Notes: generated by a model from the letters alone, not told the origin. A stretch of 64,000 nucleotides of DNA from Polytrichum commune (GCA_950295325.1 OX485808.1:15148527-15212526), one strand, 5' to 3'; positions 47,074 to 60,728 are shown, counted from the first letter of the stretch. A program made the numbers and translations.

Positions 47074-48074
47074 GTCTATGTTGTCGTGCACTTATCCATG
47101 AGGAGTGCCCGAAATACCATGGGCACAAGGGGGACCCTGGAGTGACACCCAGGACTTGTGGTGGCGTTGGTGAGAGGGTCCCGGGCGTTGGGAACGCCTG
47201 CCACCCACGGAGATTAGGAGTCACGAGGGTAAGGCCATGAGCTATGCGTAGCTTATGGTGTCGCAATTCTAGAATGCTCAAGAACACCTCAATCGGAGAT
47301 GTGAGCTAGGAGGTATAGCAATTTGAGTGGGGCATTGTCTCGGAACAGCGCTCTTGTACAGCAGTAGCTTGGGAGTGGCTCCCAGAACAGCGCCCTTGTA
47401 CAGAAGTGGCCTGGGAGTGGCTCCCGAGACTGCCAAGGTTTGAACAAGCATAACTTCCTCATTACTTACCCAAATGGGACAAATGAGGAGTTTATCGCCA
47501 TCTTCGTGAAGCGTAGATGACTTTGAAGTGGTTGCTTGTTACCATCAAACATCATACAAGGAAGTTATGGTGTTCTGAAGCTGCTGGGGGCTTCTAGGCC
47601 CAACGGCTAAAGGAAAATGTTTACTTGGCCCCAACTCTTGGTAGAGAGACAAAAGGTTTCTTGACGATGGTGTAGGGGCCCTGCCAAAAGTCCTAGAGGC
47701 TTATATGGCGTGGCCGAACCCACCCGAGGCCGAACGACACGGCCGTCATGGGCATTGGCCCAATGTGAGGGCATAGTTGCTTAGAATGATTCGGGTTGTT
47801 GTAGTATTACTCCAACAATGTGATGATCAACATAAGATTGGACTTCCATGGATGGAAGTCCACATCTAAGAATTGGTTACCGATTAAGGGGTGAGTCCCG
47901 AAAGCAAAGTAGGAGGGTTGGTTCCCCTCCTATGAATTATAAGGTCCGGGGTATGAGGAGCTAACCATTAGCATGGCGGAATGCGAAGGGTTAGCACTCG
48001 TGACCCTTGCTAGAAATGAAAATGGTTAAGATGGTTAAGGGGAGCTAGCAAGGATTGTGAAATCTGTCATAGAC
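47074..48074. mobile_element. ~1-kb insertion interrupting the copia fragment
   Basis: Splits the copia ALS-TEAEY-IAT motif: the left part (KKQPTIALSMTD) is at about 48075-48110 and the right part (IATNYC) at about 47060. The ends gtctatg/catagac are inverted with loose similarity beyond. No ORF is supported. It could be a solo LTR or a small DNA element. Confidence 0.5.
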
Positions 48075-48482
48075 AATGCTATGGTTGGTTGTTTCTTGCA
48101 TTTCCATAAAATAACTCCAATGCCAACAAGAAATACGCACCCTGTGGTGGATCGCTAGTCATTTGCATCTCCCATCCAAGCCGCATCGCAAAATCTTCTC
48201 AAGGCAATATCTTTGCCTCTGAAGCATAATTTGAATGCCCAAAATGCCCAAATACCTCATAATGCGTTTCACATCCATCCAATGCAATGGACAATAAAAG
48301 TGAGACCCAACGTGAATGCAATGGTTAAATTTTTGTGTGCTTTCTACTTTACCCGGGACCCCTTGATACCGATGAAAGGAGTGATGAATGACGTCTAGTG
48401 TGGTGGTCCAAGAATGAATGATGGATGAATTTACCAGGCACCATGAAGTGTTAGCCTCCTCCATGAAGCCAAAGAACAACAC
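48075..48482 (-). pseudogene. Ty1/copia RNase H fragment, part 1, frameshifted
   Basis: Pieces readable in different frames: HWMDVKRIMRYL, then FCDAAWMGDAND, RSTTGCVFLVG and VILWKCKKQPTIALS. These match the order of a copia RNase H domain (KRILRYL, CDADWAGD, STSGYVF, W.SKKQ..V.LS). Several frameshifts make it dead. Confidence 0.8.
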
Positions 48483-48660
48483 GTTTGATTTGTAAAATTG
48501 GCATTATTTTTCTTTTTTTTTCTTTCTTCCAAAGTATTTTACATTGTAGTAAACACCCAAGTGATGAACCTCGCTGCAACATGGTGCTTTTGTTGTGAAT
48601 TGAATTCTAATTGCTTTTGTTGTGCTCCCCATAGTCTTGAACATAACATTCTTCAGAGTT

Positions 48661-48910
48661 ATCACTATATCCGTTAATCAAAGACTTTGGAAAGTCTCAA
48701 AATAAACTTTACTCATGGTTTGAGATGCAATATTGTGAATGTGGGGAACATTGGTCATGAACTTTCTACATATTCATGCATGAGGAATATATATATATAT
48801 AATAAATATCTATATCATAATCAAAACCTGCACTAAACACGATATCGGACTTGAAGTCCTTGATTAGTCTCCAAATCATGAAAAAATCTCCAATTAACGA
48901 ATATAGTGAT
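48661..48910. mobile_element. 250-bp MITE sharing the giant element's termini
   Basis: The left end is ATCACTATATCCGTTAATC, then aaagactttggaaagtctca. The reverse of the right end is ATCACTATATTCGTTAATTG, then gagat. The flanks are agtt at 48657-48660 and 48911-48914. The sub-terminal agactttggaaagtct is also at the right end of the 16.4-kb element. This is probably a non-autonomous partner mobilised by the same transposase. Confidence 0.85.
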
Positions 48911-49207
48911 AGTTGCATTAGTGTTCACAATCTTAATACAATCAAAGTGTTTGTGACATTGTTCACGTGAAAAGGGGGAGTGGGATGATGCCGGTCAACA
49001 TTGTTGGACAATGCCGAGCTAAGCATGATAGTGACGGTGAAATGCCCGATTAATTTTGGCTATAGAAAGTGCAATAAGTTCATCACGAAAACTTGTAGAT
49101 ATGCGCCCATCTTGCTTTGATTCGAAGATTTGTAGACTTGTCAGTGGACCCCAGTGAACACAAGCAACAAGCTGGAAAATATTTTGAACATCCTTGAAAT
49201 CACACTA

Positions 49208-49690
49208 CAGTCTAGTAACCTCGTTTATACGACACCCTCGATATTATGACACATTTTTGCGTGACCAAACTTTTTAGTTCAAAACCCCCTCTTTTATATG
49301 ACTACGACACTCAATAATGCAACATTTAGAACCTCCGTTTTGTCATATTAAAGAGGTAGTTAATGCTAAAATTATTTTCATCTATGTTATGTACATCTAA
49401 AATACATCCATTTTCACTTGGGAATTACTTGGGAATTGCACTTACCATTGGGAACTTAATGAGAATTAGGGTTACTAGTGCAAAATGGACATGGTTAGGG
49501 TTAGAGTGGCCTCCTGCGTAGTATGTTGCTAAACGTCATGCATCTTTGTTGTCTAGTGTCTTATTAGAGAACTCTTCATATGTTGGTGTTAATGAAATTA
49601 TTAGTTTTCAAAAGTTAGTAGGGAATTTTGATAAGATGATAGTTGCGAACTTGGGTAGGCAACACCTGAGATCTTTGGACTCCTAATATT
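49208..49690 (+). mobile_element. pogo/Tigger-like element remnant, internally deleted
   Basis: Starts CAGTCTAGTAACCTCGTTTA after TA, then ~240 bp nearly identical to the inverse of 56020-56260. It continues with a C-terminal transposase scrap (GVNEIISFQKLVGNFDKM, ANLGRQH). Most of the gene is deleted and the far end is not clear; an (AAAAAAT)n-like run follows at 49728-49762. Confidence 0.7.
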
Positions 49691-49762
49691 ACTTTTTGTG
49701 TGTCATACTAAAAAGGGAGAAAAAAAATAAAAAATAAAAAATAAAAAATAAAAAATAAAAAA

Positions 49763-52360
49763 GTAGTTTCAATCTACTTGGCTTGTTTTTCTGCATTTTC
49801 ATGTCGCTTGGCATCCTTGACTCAATTTGCTAACATCATGCCCACGTTAGGTCAGTTGCTACTCTTGGGCAGTAGAAGGAGTCCATGCTGTTACGGAAAG
49901 TGCATCTCTTTCCGAAATTACTGCTACGAGTAAAGGTATATCGTCCTCATGTATTCATAATTTCCCCGCTATCACATGACGTATTGCAATTTCGCAAGTG
50001 CATACAAGACAAAGACCCCAACCAAAATGGAAACCCTCTCCCACAAGTGTGAACTAGTGACTGGTCCTAGTGTGGGCATGGCAGAAGGGCATTGAAGGCC
50101 TTGTGGTCGGGCAAGCCTTCATTTGACTAACATTTTTTCTCCCGGATCTTTTATTCTATTTTATTGTATTAAATGCCAGCCTGCTTTCCCAACCGTCCTT
50201 CGAGCCCAGGCCCCACAGTCCACCATTAATGCATCCCTCCGGTCTGGCAGATGGGATCGAATCATTCTCGAATGCACATTGCAAGTGGGCGATGCTACAT
50301 TTATAACCCTAGTCACGGCCTTCCTCATTGACGACAAAACCATTGTTGGGGAAAAGGCCTGTGTCACTACACTAACTATACCAATTAGCTAGTGAGGGTG
50401 GGAAATTAGCGAAGGTGATACTAAATTTATCTTATACCCTATGAATTAATGCCACCAAAAGATCCTAGGTCCAAGACTAGGAAGCATTGTTCGTCTCTGG
50501 CACTTGGTGCTAATTCACTTAAAGCACCAGCACTTGGCATGCAAGCATCGGCACTTGACATGAAAATGTTGGCACCTGGCTTGAAAGTACCGGCACTTGA
50601 CATTATTCACTAAAGTATTGGTACTTGGCACTATTCACTAAAGTATTCGCACTTGGCACTAAGCTTTACTTGGATTGAATGTAGGAGCCACACTTCGTTA
50701 AAAAGTGTGTAGGAATGAAAATGACATGATGGGGAGTAGAAACTACATGCCCTACACCATAAGGACTAGCAATTACATCTAGTAGCCATCAACATACTTC
50801 CCACCATGCATGCATGCAAATTCTACCCTAAATGCTACTTAAAGAAAAGAAAAGCAGGCTCAGGGTGCTCAAGAGATAACAAAGTTCCCAATGGAGTTTC
50901 CGGAGGGAACTTCGTTGGGAAATTTGTCCCCACTTGAGCACCCCCAAAGCCCACTCTACGATTCACTCTGCATATATCCATCGAAAGGAGGCAACCAACC
51001 AAAAATTGAAACCTTCATGGCCCCCTTTTAGTAGGAAAAGTGGACTTGGGTCTACACTTCATAAGTGTTACTTCTCGGGAGTATATAGGTTGTAATCCTT
51101 ATGGAATTCTAACACGGTAATAGTCAGAGAGGGTGGACACTTCAAAAAATAACACTTATAAGTGTAATTTTTATGTGGTAAATATAGAGTTGATAACAAA
51201 TTGTCACATATATTAACAATAAACAAATAAACTTACACTTACTTAGTGATAAAAAGAAAAGAAAAGTCTACTATTGTTTGATAAGACTCTTGAATACAGG
51301 AAATAATGATGGATTCCTCTAAAGACAAAACTTTGTCCAAAGTTAACTAACATTGCTCTATTGTTGTTTTAGAAAGGTAGATAGGGTAGCTATTGCTTCT
51401 TGTGGTTGAAAAAATGAAACATTAGGAAGTACCACTTTACTAGTTTCTGGATCATCCTCAATGATTTCACATACCTATGATGTAGCAAGTATATTCAAGA
51501 TATCTTCCTTAGTTGGAAAATAAGGATGATTCAAATGATTCTCAACTTCAAAAATGTATATATTCTTGTGCACTCATTGTCACTACAAACTTGCTATTCC
51601 TCACTCTAATTGAAAATTGAGAGAGACTATTGAGCAACGTTGAGACATCTGCAAGCTCAACATTATGAAAAGACAACACCAATGATGAATCAATGGTACT
51701 TGATGTCAATGTACCACTAGAGAATCACACCGATGTGCTCCTAAGAAATTTGAATCCATGTTGTAGTAACATTGACATACCAAACTTTCTCTAGCATCTT
51801 CAGTGCTTGAAGATGTCAATGCTCGAGTCAATTTTTTCTACAAACATGAAACAATTGATCATGTGTTGAATGCATGACTTACAATATTGGGCCTAAAAAG
51901 ACTTATAGTGCCTGCTTCCATTGGTTGGAAGACTGAAGCAGTGCTAAAAAGCAATAGCTATGTTAATTGTTGAGTCTAGAATGGTTAACATGTAATCCAA
52001 GCTTTTTTATACACATGTCCTTTTGGTAGCCATTCTTGGAGCCACATCAAAAAACATACATTGAATTACATGTGTCCGATTAAGACAAGTCACCGAATTA
52101 GGCACATCTACCTCACCCTTTAAGGCACTGATGATATACATTCTATGACCTACACAATACTAACCAATGTGAGTCCCCAACAAGTATTGAATCAATGTAT
52201 ACTTGGTCTACATGGTTGAAAGTGTATAGAACACAACTTACTTCAAAGGGGAAGTGAAAATATGGTCATGTGTCATAATGATGTTAACATGTAAGTTACA
52301 TGTAATGTATTTGAATTGTGGTCATTAATTTGATCCAAACCTCTCAATAGTTCCTTTTAC
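49763..52360. other. no recognisable gene
   Basis: AT-rich, with local direct repeats of a tattggcacttggca-type motif (about 50495-50665). A frame at 50123-50392 has no family signature. Confidence 0.3.
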
Positions 52361-53062
52361 ATATATGTTTGATCTAAATGGATCTAGTTCAGTTGATAAA
52401 TGGGTTGATTCTAGGAAGAATTATTTGACATTTCTTGTTAAAATAATAGTTTGTAACCTTAACCTTTTTTTGTCCCCAAGAGTTCCACAAACTCTCTCTC
52501 AAAAAGAGAAGCCACCGTGGAGCCATGTCATGTCTTCATCCCCTCCCCCCTCGAGCCATGGAGATTCTTTAGTGTTCTAAGTATAGACATGTGCAAGTTC
52601 CATTCGATTCCAATTTGATATGCAGTCAATTTTGGTTGTGGTTCTTTTTGGCATAGTTTTCTACTAGTGGAAAGCCGGGGGGGGGGGGGGTGCACTACAA
52701 CAAATAGTGAGTGTACAAAAGGGGTACAACTTTGAACTTTGCCGTAGTATGTATACATATGCTACACATATTATAACTTGTAGTTATGCACATGCATGAA
52801 GGACCTTTAGAAAATACACAACACTTGAACTTGTGTGGTAGTGTCACTAGACTTTATAGGATAAGGATTTGATATCGGATGAAACAAAGGATGGTTTATT
52901 TTCTTATTTCCTTATCTCATCCATAGTAGCTTATGTAGAGGTAGAGAAGTCTAAAAATTCCAAAAACACACTTGTATAGTCAATTGAATGGCAATCCGAC
53001 TTTATCTAAATATCCATTAACTCGGATTAAGGCTAGCATATTATATATGTAGTGTAAACTCC

Positions 53063-54540
53063 TTGCCTCTCCAAATCATAATACAATGTTACATCTTGGT
53101 TGTGATTGCGGTGTGTGTATTTTTAAACACACCTGAAGCTAGAATTGTAAAGAAACGTGGTAGACCAAAAAAATTAACTCTAATTAAGGTTTGGTTTGTT
53201 GGGAGGGTTTATAAGATGCATAGAAAATTTGATAATCGTTTGGTGGAGTTTAGGATCCAATTGACTTGATGGACTGTCCATCAAACATGGAGATTGGCTT
53301 ATGTTGGTATCAAAATGGAACCAACAACAAGTGGACTTACGATCGCATTGATCATTTAATGACAAATTTAGGAAAAAATAAAAATTCATTAGCTTCTATG
53401 ACATATAGTGTAGACTTAGATGCTTATGAAATACATCCAGGGGATGAAAAAGTCTTTAATGACGTTATTGATGAATGCTAGGGTTTTACATTATACAAAC
53501 AAGAGGGTTTGATTGTTATTCAAATGTATATTTGTGTACTTATATTAATGACTATATATGAATGAAATTCTTTTTTATGTATACATATCGTCACTTGTAT
53601 TTTTACCATTGAAATTGTACGTGTATTGCTTGATTTTACAAAAATAAACTTGTACATATGGGACTTTTGGTTTTTAGTGAAAGGTGCAGCCCCTAGGTAT
53701 GAAAGTTCCAAGTTCGTTGGAATGCACTAAGGGGCAATAAGTGTTAAACACCTCCATACGATATCTTGAGGCCCATAGTGGGTCTTTTGGACTCTTAACC
53801 ACTAAGTTGCCAACTTTATGGAAGGGTTGGTTTTAGTGCATTTCACTTATGTTGGTTGTGAAACTTTTATGGACAATTTTTGAGGTCAAAATGGGATGTA
53901 TTTGTAGGATCTTAGAACATGAAGATGGTCTATTTTCAAAAAAATTAAATGCATTAGACAATCTCAAGGATTTTGGATTGAAACATTTGAAGAAAGGGGT
54001 GCGCATGAAAATGCCATGTTTTACCTTCCAAAAAAGATCTTTGACCAATTGAATTCACTTGGAAAATGAAGTGAAATACTTGTGTGATTCACTAGATGGG
54101 AAGAACTTACTAGATGAACACATCCACAAATTCTTAAGCCAAATTGGGCAAACTTAGAATGGGCTAGTCACCTTGCAATTGAAGTATGTGAAATGTCCCA
54201 TATTTTTAACTACATGTGTAAAGAATACCTTCATGGAGCAAGCATGGTCAAGTATACAAAAAAAATGCTCCAGTATACTAAAACCAAATTTTTGGTTCAA
54301 ATGCTTAAAAGTAGTAGCAAGGTGTTGTTTAAATTGGAGTTATTTTTTTCCATGGCGCCCTCTATTGTTGTGTTAGGTACTCAAATATGGAATATTAAGA
54401 TGAGATCCTCAAAACTTATCATTAAAAGTATTGCTCAAAAGGTAATGGCTAAATTTGGTTTTGGACGTACATTTCATGACCTTAAATACTTTGAAGCTGA
54501 AATCTTTTCATATTCCTTGAATTTATTGAAAACTTGAGGG
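53063..54540 (+). pseudogene. decayed element ORFs, family not recognised
   Basis: A series of short frames in a coding-like stretch: KKRGRPKKLTL (AT-hook-like), SLASMTYSVDLDAYEIHPGD to a stop at 53481, then FSKKLNALDNLKDFGLKHLK and KYTKKMLQYTKTKFLVQMLK. The 53390-53690 part recurs at 21780-22130. Stops and frame changes are frequent. Probably a dead transposon. Confidence 0.4.
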
Positions 54541-55279
54541 CTCCATTACAAATTTTTGGTAGAAAACATCAATTTAATGTAATTTTATCATATTTTAAAC
54601 AAATTGTAGACAATCACATGTTCAATATACCTATTTGCACACTACTTGCACCGTCTTCTAGAATTTGTAGACTTTTCTTGAATTTTTTTTATCAACATAA
54701 ATTGCTTGGCTTTGTAACTCAACATGTTTTTCATAAGTTTATGATTTTTTACTTTATAAAATTCAAAGTTAGTGTATAGTTTTAAATTGCTTTCACTTAA
54801 ATCTATGTAGGATAATGCAGTTGTGTACTTGACCGTGCTTGTGCCTTTCAAAATCAAAAGTGTCTAGAATTTAAATTAGACTGCATATGTGAGCATGAAT
54901 ACCATGTTTACAAGGGCATCAAAAAAATTATTTCACTTTTACCAAAAGAAACACCTTCGATGTTCATGAAAGAATTGCATTGGAGTGGCAACCATTGATT
55001 AGAGTCAACACCTTCACTTGAGCTACCAACATAACAAATACTTGACCACTTCCCATTTTAACAAAAAATGTAACACATTCTAATCATCTTCAAATTGCGT
55101 AGGTCACACGTTTGTAGGAGATAACCTTGTTGACTTGATGTTTATAGTATTTTTGATTGCAGATAAAGAGTAAGGTGGGTTGACTTCATGTAGGGCATAA
55201 ATCATCCATCAACCAGAAAATGGTTGCTTGGGAAGTTAGGGGGTTCAAGGTTAAGGAGAACCTTGAATGTGCATTATGG

Positions 55280-56260
55280 ATCTCATATCTAAATTTCCAT
55301 TTTGCATCTCCCTCTTTATATGACACATTTGAGAAACACAAAAAAGTCTTATTGTTGAGGTGTCATCTTCTCATTAATATGACAAATGGCGTAAAGTTTT
55401 CGTGTTATTGAGGAAATATGAAAACATTAGTAATATGAGTCAAAAGATATATACACCAAGTTTAAGCAATATAGATGGTATGAAATAATAACTTATAGCT
55501 TCAAACAAACACAAATATTCTCAAGAACTCTTGAAATAGGAGTGTTGCCTACCCAAGTTAGCAATTGTCAGCTTATCCAAATTCCCTACTAACTTTTGAA
55601 AACTAATAATTTCATTAACACCAAAATATAAAGATTTCTCCAATAAGAAAATAGACAACAATGATGCATGACGTTTAGCATCATTAAGCTTTCTTGTAGT
55701 TGGAGCAGCATCATCCACATCTACTCAATTTAGATCAAAGTTTTGTGCAAAATTGGTTCCCAAAGCATCATCCACCAATTCATTAGTGTTCAATTCCAGC
55801 TCAGTAATCTCTTCCCCTTCCATCTCAATGTAAGTCTCAATTGACATCTCATCATCACCCAATTGCAACTTTGAAATAAGAGCACCAAGTTCATCTGATT
55901 CTTTTTGCATTTTATTCTTCTCAACTAGGGCAAAATCAACATTCCATGTTGCACGTAATATATGCGCCATCCTCCAACAATTCTTGACGATCTGTGCATC
56001 TAACTCACTCCAAACTGAAGTTCCCAAGTAGTTCCCAAGTGAAAATGGATGTATTTTAGATGTACATAGCATAGATGAAAGGTATTTTAGCATTAGCTAC
56101 CTCTTTAATATGAAAAAACGGAGATTCTAAATGTCACATTATGGAATGTCGTAGTCGTTTAAAGGAGGGATTTTTTAACTAAAAAGCTTGAGGTCGCAAA
56201 AATGTGTCATAATGTCGGGGGTGTCATATAAACGAGTGTCGAATTAACAAGGTTAGACTG
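55280..56260 (-). mobile_element. pogo/Tigger-like element remnant with transposase C-terminus
   Basis: The right end is CTG/TA at 56260-56262; read on the minus strand it starts CAGTCTAACCTTGTTAATTC. It is inverted relative to 49208-49690. Inside, the minus-strand frames 56093-55725 and 55718-55521 carry the transposase C-terminus. Confidence 0.75.
55521..56093 (-). pseudogene. DDE_1 (pogo/Tigger) transposase C-terminal fragment
   Basis: SELDAQIVKNCWRMAHILR matches the W..V...TI.NCW..tGIL signature near the end of DDE_1 transposases. An acidic stretch (EMEGEEITELELN) follows, then a stop, then GVNEIISFQKLVGNLDKL to the end. The catalytic acids and the N-terminal DNA-binding part are gone. 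Confidence 0.75.
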
Positions 56261-56262
56261 TA

Positions 56263-57206
56263 GTCAAAATATATTATAAAGATATAAATGTTCATCGCAT
56301 GGAAAGATCCATACCATTACTCAATGACGTGGGCCCTCGTAATATAATATTGGGATGCTTGGAGTGCAGTTTGAATCTGAGTCTTCATGTTTTAAACATC
56401 TCACTCTTATATTTTGAGGGCCCATGGAACAAAAGTTGCACGCTGAGAAATCTTATGTCTTATTGATCATATATAGAACATTAAAGAAAGAGAGGAAAAA
56501 AAAGTAGTTGTTTGGAAAATAAGATTTGACATAATTTCAACAAAGTCGTGAATTCTTTGTTACACTCATATTGTTTACAAGAAAACCATGACAACCTAAA
56601 AAAACCCTTGTCTTAGAATTCTACACTCCAAGAATGGATACAAAAAAGACACGTGCTTAAGAAAGATTGAAAATTGACATTTAAGCATATTTGGACAAAC
56701 CAATTATCCATAAAATAATAAGGGATGTGCACTTGTGGGGACGGAAGCATCAAATGCCAATAGCAAAAGCAACAACACAACAACCAAAACTTTGAATGTT
56801 TGGATTCCATGTTCGCAAACCACCATATTTGTATAGTTTTGAGATCTAGCGTACATCATATTTGTATAGTTTTGGGATCTAGTGTACATCATATTGGTGG
56901 TTCGAATTGTCTACAATTCATGCATAAATCTACATATACTTAAATCTTAGTTTGAACTACGTGCTAAAATATGGTAATTAACCAATTTATACTCAATAGT
57001 CAACATAATTGGGGAGGCCTCTATGACCACTTGATGAGCATGAGAATGTTCACTTTTCATAATGAACAAGATATCCATCTGAACTCCAAAAATTAGGAGG
57101 AAAGTGGCTATGGCCTCAATTTGGATTTGCCAACCATCTCGTACTCATTGCCTGTTTTGCATTCTAGGAGAAGTGGGCTAGCTGGAGAAAATATTCATAT
57201 AAGACC
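56263..57206. other. no recognisable gene
   Basis: AT-rich. Contains a short local duplication (catatttgtatagttttg.gatcta, 56823-56890) and a partial relative of the next repeat near 56990-57050. Confidence 0.3.
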
Positions 57207-57518
57207 CACCTAAGGTAGATGGGTCTTCTTAAAGTGGCTCATTTTCTTCATGGGACCCCTATATTTGATTGGTGTGTGCTTCGGTGAGGATCAAAGAGCA
57301 AACGTCATAAAGACACGTGTTTTAAAGACATTGGACTACGTCTACAAAAATCCATAACTACTCTACACGCAACAGTGAACACAATTGGGAGGACCTATGT
57401 ATCCAGTTCAGAAATCAACAAACATGCACTTTTGATAACCAGAACTCAACAAGGAGAGGCCCGATCTTCAATCCGGTTTTTGCAGATGTTTCATCATGGA
57501 TTTGCTAATATGCAACAC
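57207..57518 (+). repeat. dispersed repeat, copy 2 of the PPO-intron repeat
   Basis: Same orientation and order of landmarks as 10409-10720. Confidence 0.75.
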
Positions 57519-58682
57519 GAGTTTTGACATGCAAGTCGAGTAGGTAGAAGTTGGAGACTCGGGGGGGTTAGTCATTGGTTGGAGTAGCAATATACGTGCG
57601 AACAAATGATAGGGTATTTTAAAAACATGGGGGCAAAAAATTATAAATGGACTTAAAAGTAATATAGGGTATCAAAAATGACACATGACATCTTTAAAGT
57701 ACTATAGGGTATGGAATAATAGGTAATTTGGAATTATAAGTAATGCAAGCCATTTTTCTATTAACCCAAAGTAGAAATTTACATAATGATAGCATGTGAA
57801 AAAAAGAAGAGAATTGAAAGTAATACCCCCCTATAAAATAGTGGTTGTTCACACCTATATCCTTAACTTTTTAACACATTGCCCCCCCCCCCCCCCGAGG
57901 TCGGAGAACACGAAACGCGAACCAAACCACACCCATGTACCTTACCTTAACCTACTTGTGACATGGTCACCTAAACAGCCAGATACCAAAAAGAAGATGG
58001 ACAAGAGAAGAAAATGAACATGAGCCTTCTCGTCGGATCGTGTGAGCCGAACGACATAGTGTTGGTTTTGGACGCATGTTGGGAAGAAGACATGGTTCAT
58101 GTACCTAAGATCCACTTTCGTCGCAATTTTTGTATGCGTTTTTGGTTCGATCCTCAGGCACCTGGAGACTTGCATTGGCGAATGTTTTGTCCCTTGCGGC
58201 CACCATGAACACAGCTCGATCATCAGCTGAGTGATGATATGACTTTGGTTTACGTGACTAGACTAGACTACGACAAAGAACTCCTCCATGATGCAAATTC
58301 AGCAAAAGTGTCTGTCCGGACCCGTGTCACTTTCTATAACTCTCAACTTCCACCAATCTCACGTGTCACCGCAACCGATCGATAAGCATGTTGGTACCAA
58401 AAGGTGTCGAACTTTGCTTGTCATCCGCACTTGCTTTGGGCGTTTGATTGGACATTATGCGTACACAAGTCGCTCATTTTTTGATCATGTATTTTAGAAG
58501 TGATCAAATCATTATGGGCCTAGCTAGTTGCACAACTCCTAGAGTGAAACGTCGATCTCTTTCATGGAAATCAATGCATGCACTCGAAAGGCACTTGAGG
58601 GAGTGCAACCACTTCCATATATATATATATCAATGGTGCCTTAAATAAGACATAAATAGGGATGAAGTGTGTGTTAATGGTA
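57519..58682. other. no recognisable gene
   Basis: A poly-C run lies near 57882-57897. Frames at 57942-58223 (-) and 58014-58208 (+) overlap on opposite strands and have no family signature. Confidence 0.3.
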
Positions 58683-58918
58683 AGACCTAGACTACTAATT
58701 GGATTTAGCATCACTTACTATTTGGAATTATGTGATGCTATAAGTATTTACTTTATGCTTGTATTTTTGTCAACAAAAGGTCAAATTGGTTGTTTGGATA
58801 TTGTAGAACATTAACATCTTTACTTGGTAGAAAAATTACATCATTAGTAAAAGATATAGCAACGTATAACTCCAAATAATAAGTGATACTAAATACAATA
58901 TTTAGTGTAGTCTTATCA
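58683..58918. mobile_element. MITE, ACTACACTAAATAT family
   Basis: About 236 bp with ~60-bp imperfect terminal inverted repeats (tttagcatcacttactattt left; tttagtatcacttattattt on the reverse of the right). Confidence 0.7.
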
Positions 58919-60371
58919 CAATAGAATCAAGTAAGTAGGATTTAACCTAAGTGTCTCGAGGGTAAGATAGAAGGTTTGTCGAGATAGATCACATAATTCA
59001 GTGAGTGGTTAAGGAGATGATAAGGTTACAAAGGGTTTGATCCTTCTTAGGAACGTATTCAAACAAGGAACAAGGAAATTTCAATGTGACTATTTTGATT
59101 AAGTAATTTGTGAGAGGTACCTCCTTGTGGAATGTGTGAAGCAGGGACTTGTCTTGCCAATATGTGAATGCATGAACAATGAATTGTATGGAGCAAAGAG
59201 TTATCTATACTAGGGTCATATGTGCGGGTGGAGATTGATGGTTTAGTACTATGTATACCAGGTAGAGAGATCGAAGCCCTAGAGTTTGAATAGTTGGTCA
59301 TGGAATAAAGGAGTGTAGTGGAAGGCGTCCTTCCAACAAGATGGTATTCTTGTATAATAGGTTAGTGTTGTTCACTGAATTAGGTAGTACAAGTATATGA
59401 TAAGGGAAATAACACACTACTTGAGTAAGTAGGGCAAATGATGTGAGGGCCATATGAAAATAATATTGACATTAGATAGGAGTGCCGTGAAGTAAGGTCT
59501 ACTATAACCATAAAGTTTCTCCAGTAGAAGAATGGGAACACCAGTCGAGATAATAGTTCAAGGTAAGGAAAGAATTATCTTAAGGCATACTAGTGATATG
59601 AGGCGTAAGGTAGCTCAAATAGAATTTTTTTGGGGTTGCCCCTCAAAAAAAATAAAAAATCTTGAGCAAACTTGAAAGTTTTCTCAAGTAATAACATCAA
59701 AAAGTTTGGGCTGCCCAAAAATTTGGAGGTAGGCCTATATAGAGACCTACAACTCCACAAAAAAGGCTCAGAGGGTCTGCTCACATTCTAATCACGCTCC
59801 CTACAAGTGAATTGGTTGTTGGCCAATTGATACTCAAGCCATTATATTAATAGCCCATGGAGATTTCTCAAAACACTCGAACCCTCATGACACCCACCAT
59901 TTGTTGTGGAGCTCTATTACACATCACACAACCTCTAGCAAATCTTCAAGGTAACTAATAGCATGCCCACATTAAGACCGGCAATCGACCCACAACAATG
60001 GGAGAGTTTCCATCTTGATAGGAGTTTCTCTCTTGTATGCAAAAGAAACTACAATATACTACATCCAATGAGGATATTGTAAGTAAGACCAAAAAAATAA
60101 AAATAAAATAAAATCCTTACTAATAGCAATAAATTGCAAAAAGAGATGAGCCTTCTCTATCAAGAGGAATTCCTCATGCTACCAAGGAGCACAACTAGCC
60201 CTAGTGTGGGCATTTATAATTGACACTAATTATTGGAGTCACATAATTTGTCCAATTTCTATTATGAGATACAAACGCTAGACATAAGCCTAATTTAAAT
60301 TGAAATATTGAGATTACATGCATCCCAACAATGGGACTCTACCACCAAAAGGGCCTGTTGATTTTGATACT
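58919..60371. other. no recognisable gene
   Basis: Intergenic, AT-rich. No supported feature. Confidence 0.3.
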
Positions 60372-60728
60372 CTAAGTTTTAACCTCAAATTTTACATTTA
60401 TAAAATTCCAAAGCCTATAGGAGAGTTGGAGTGCTGTAGCCTCTGTGAGATAGAGGCTACTATCAACTTCGTGGTCCAATTGGACAAAAGACCCCAGACC
60501 CCCTAGTACTACATTCTCAAATAATGAAGGGAACTTATCTCCAATGGACGTGTACAAGAGACACTCCAACACAAAGTGTGCCTCATTTTCAATTACATTG
60601 TAAGAGCAAACGTGACATAATAAATTATCCCTAGAGACTGGGATAGTCCACCCATGGCTAATTTCAATGGCAAGTCTATGATACCAACAAATGATCTTGC
60701 CTTGGGGTGGTGTCAATGGTTGCTTCAA
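60372..60728 (-). pseudogene. LINE-type C-terminal fragment (zf-RVT-like)
   Basis: RLAIEISHGWTIPVSRDN, then CHVCSYNVIENEAHFVLEC and LY. The C..C....E.E.HF...C.LY pattern follows the reverse transcriptase in many LINE elements. No catalytic part is visible. Confidence 0.6.

Noticed and set aside
57942-58223. Overlapping opposite-strand frames
   Set aside because: Neither has a family signature or splice support.
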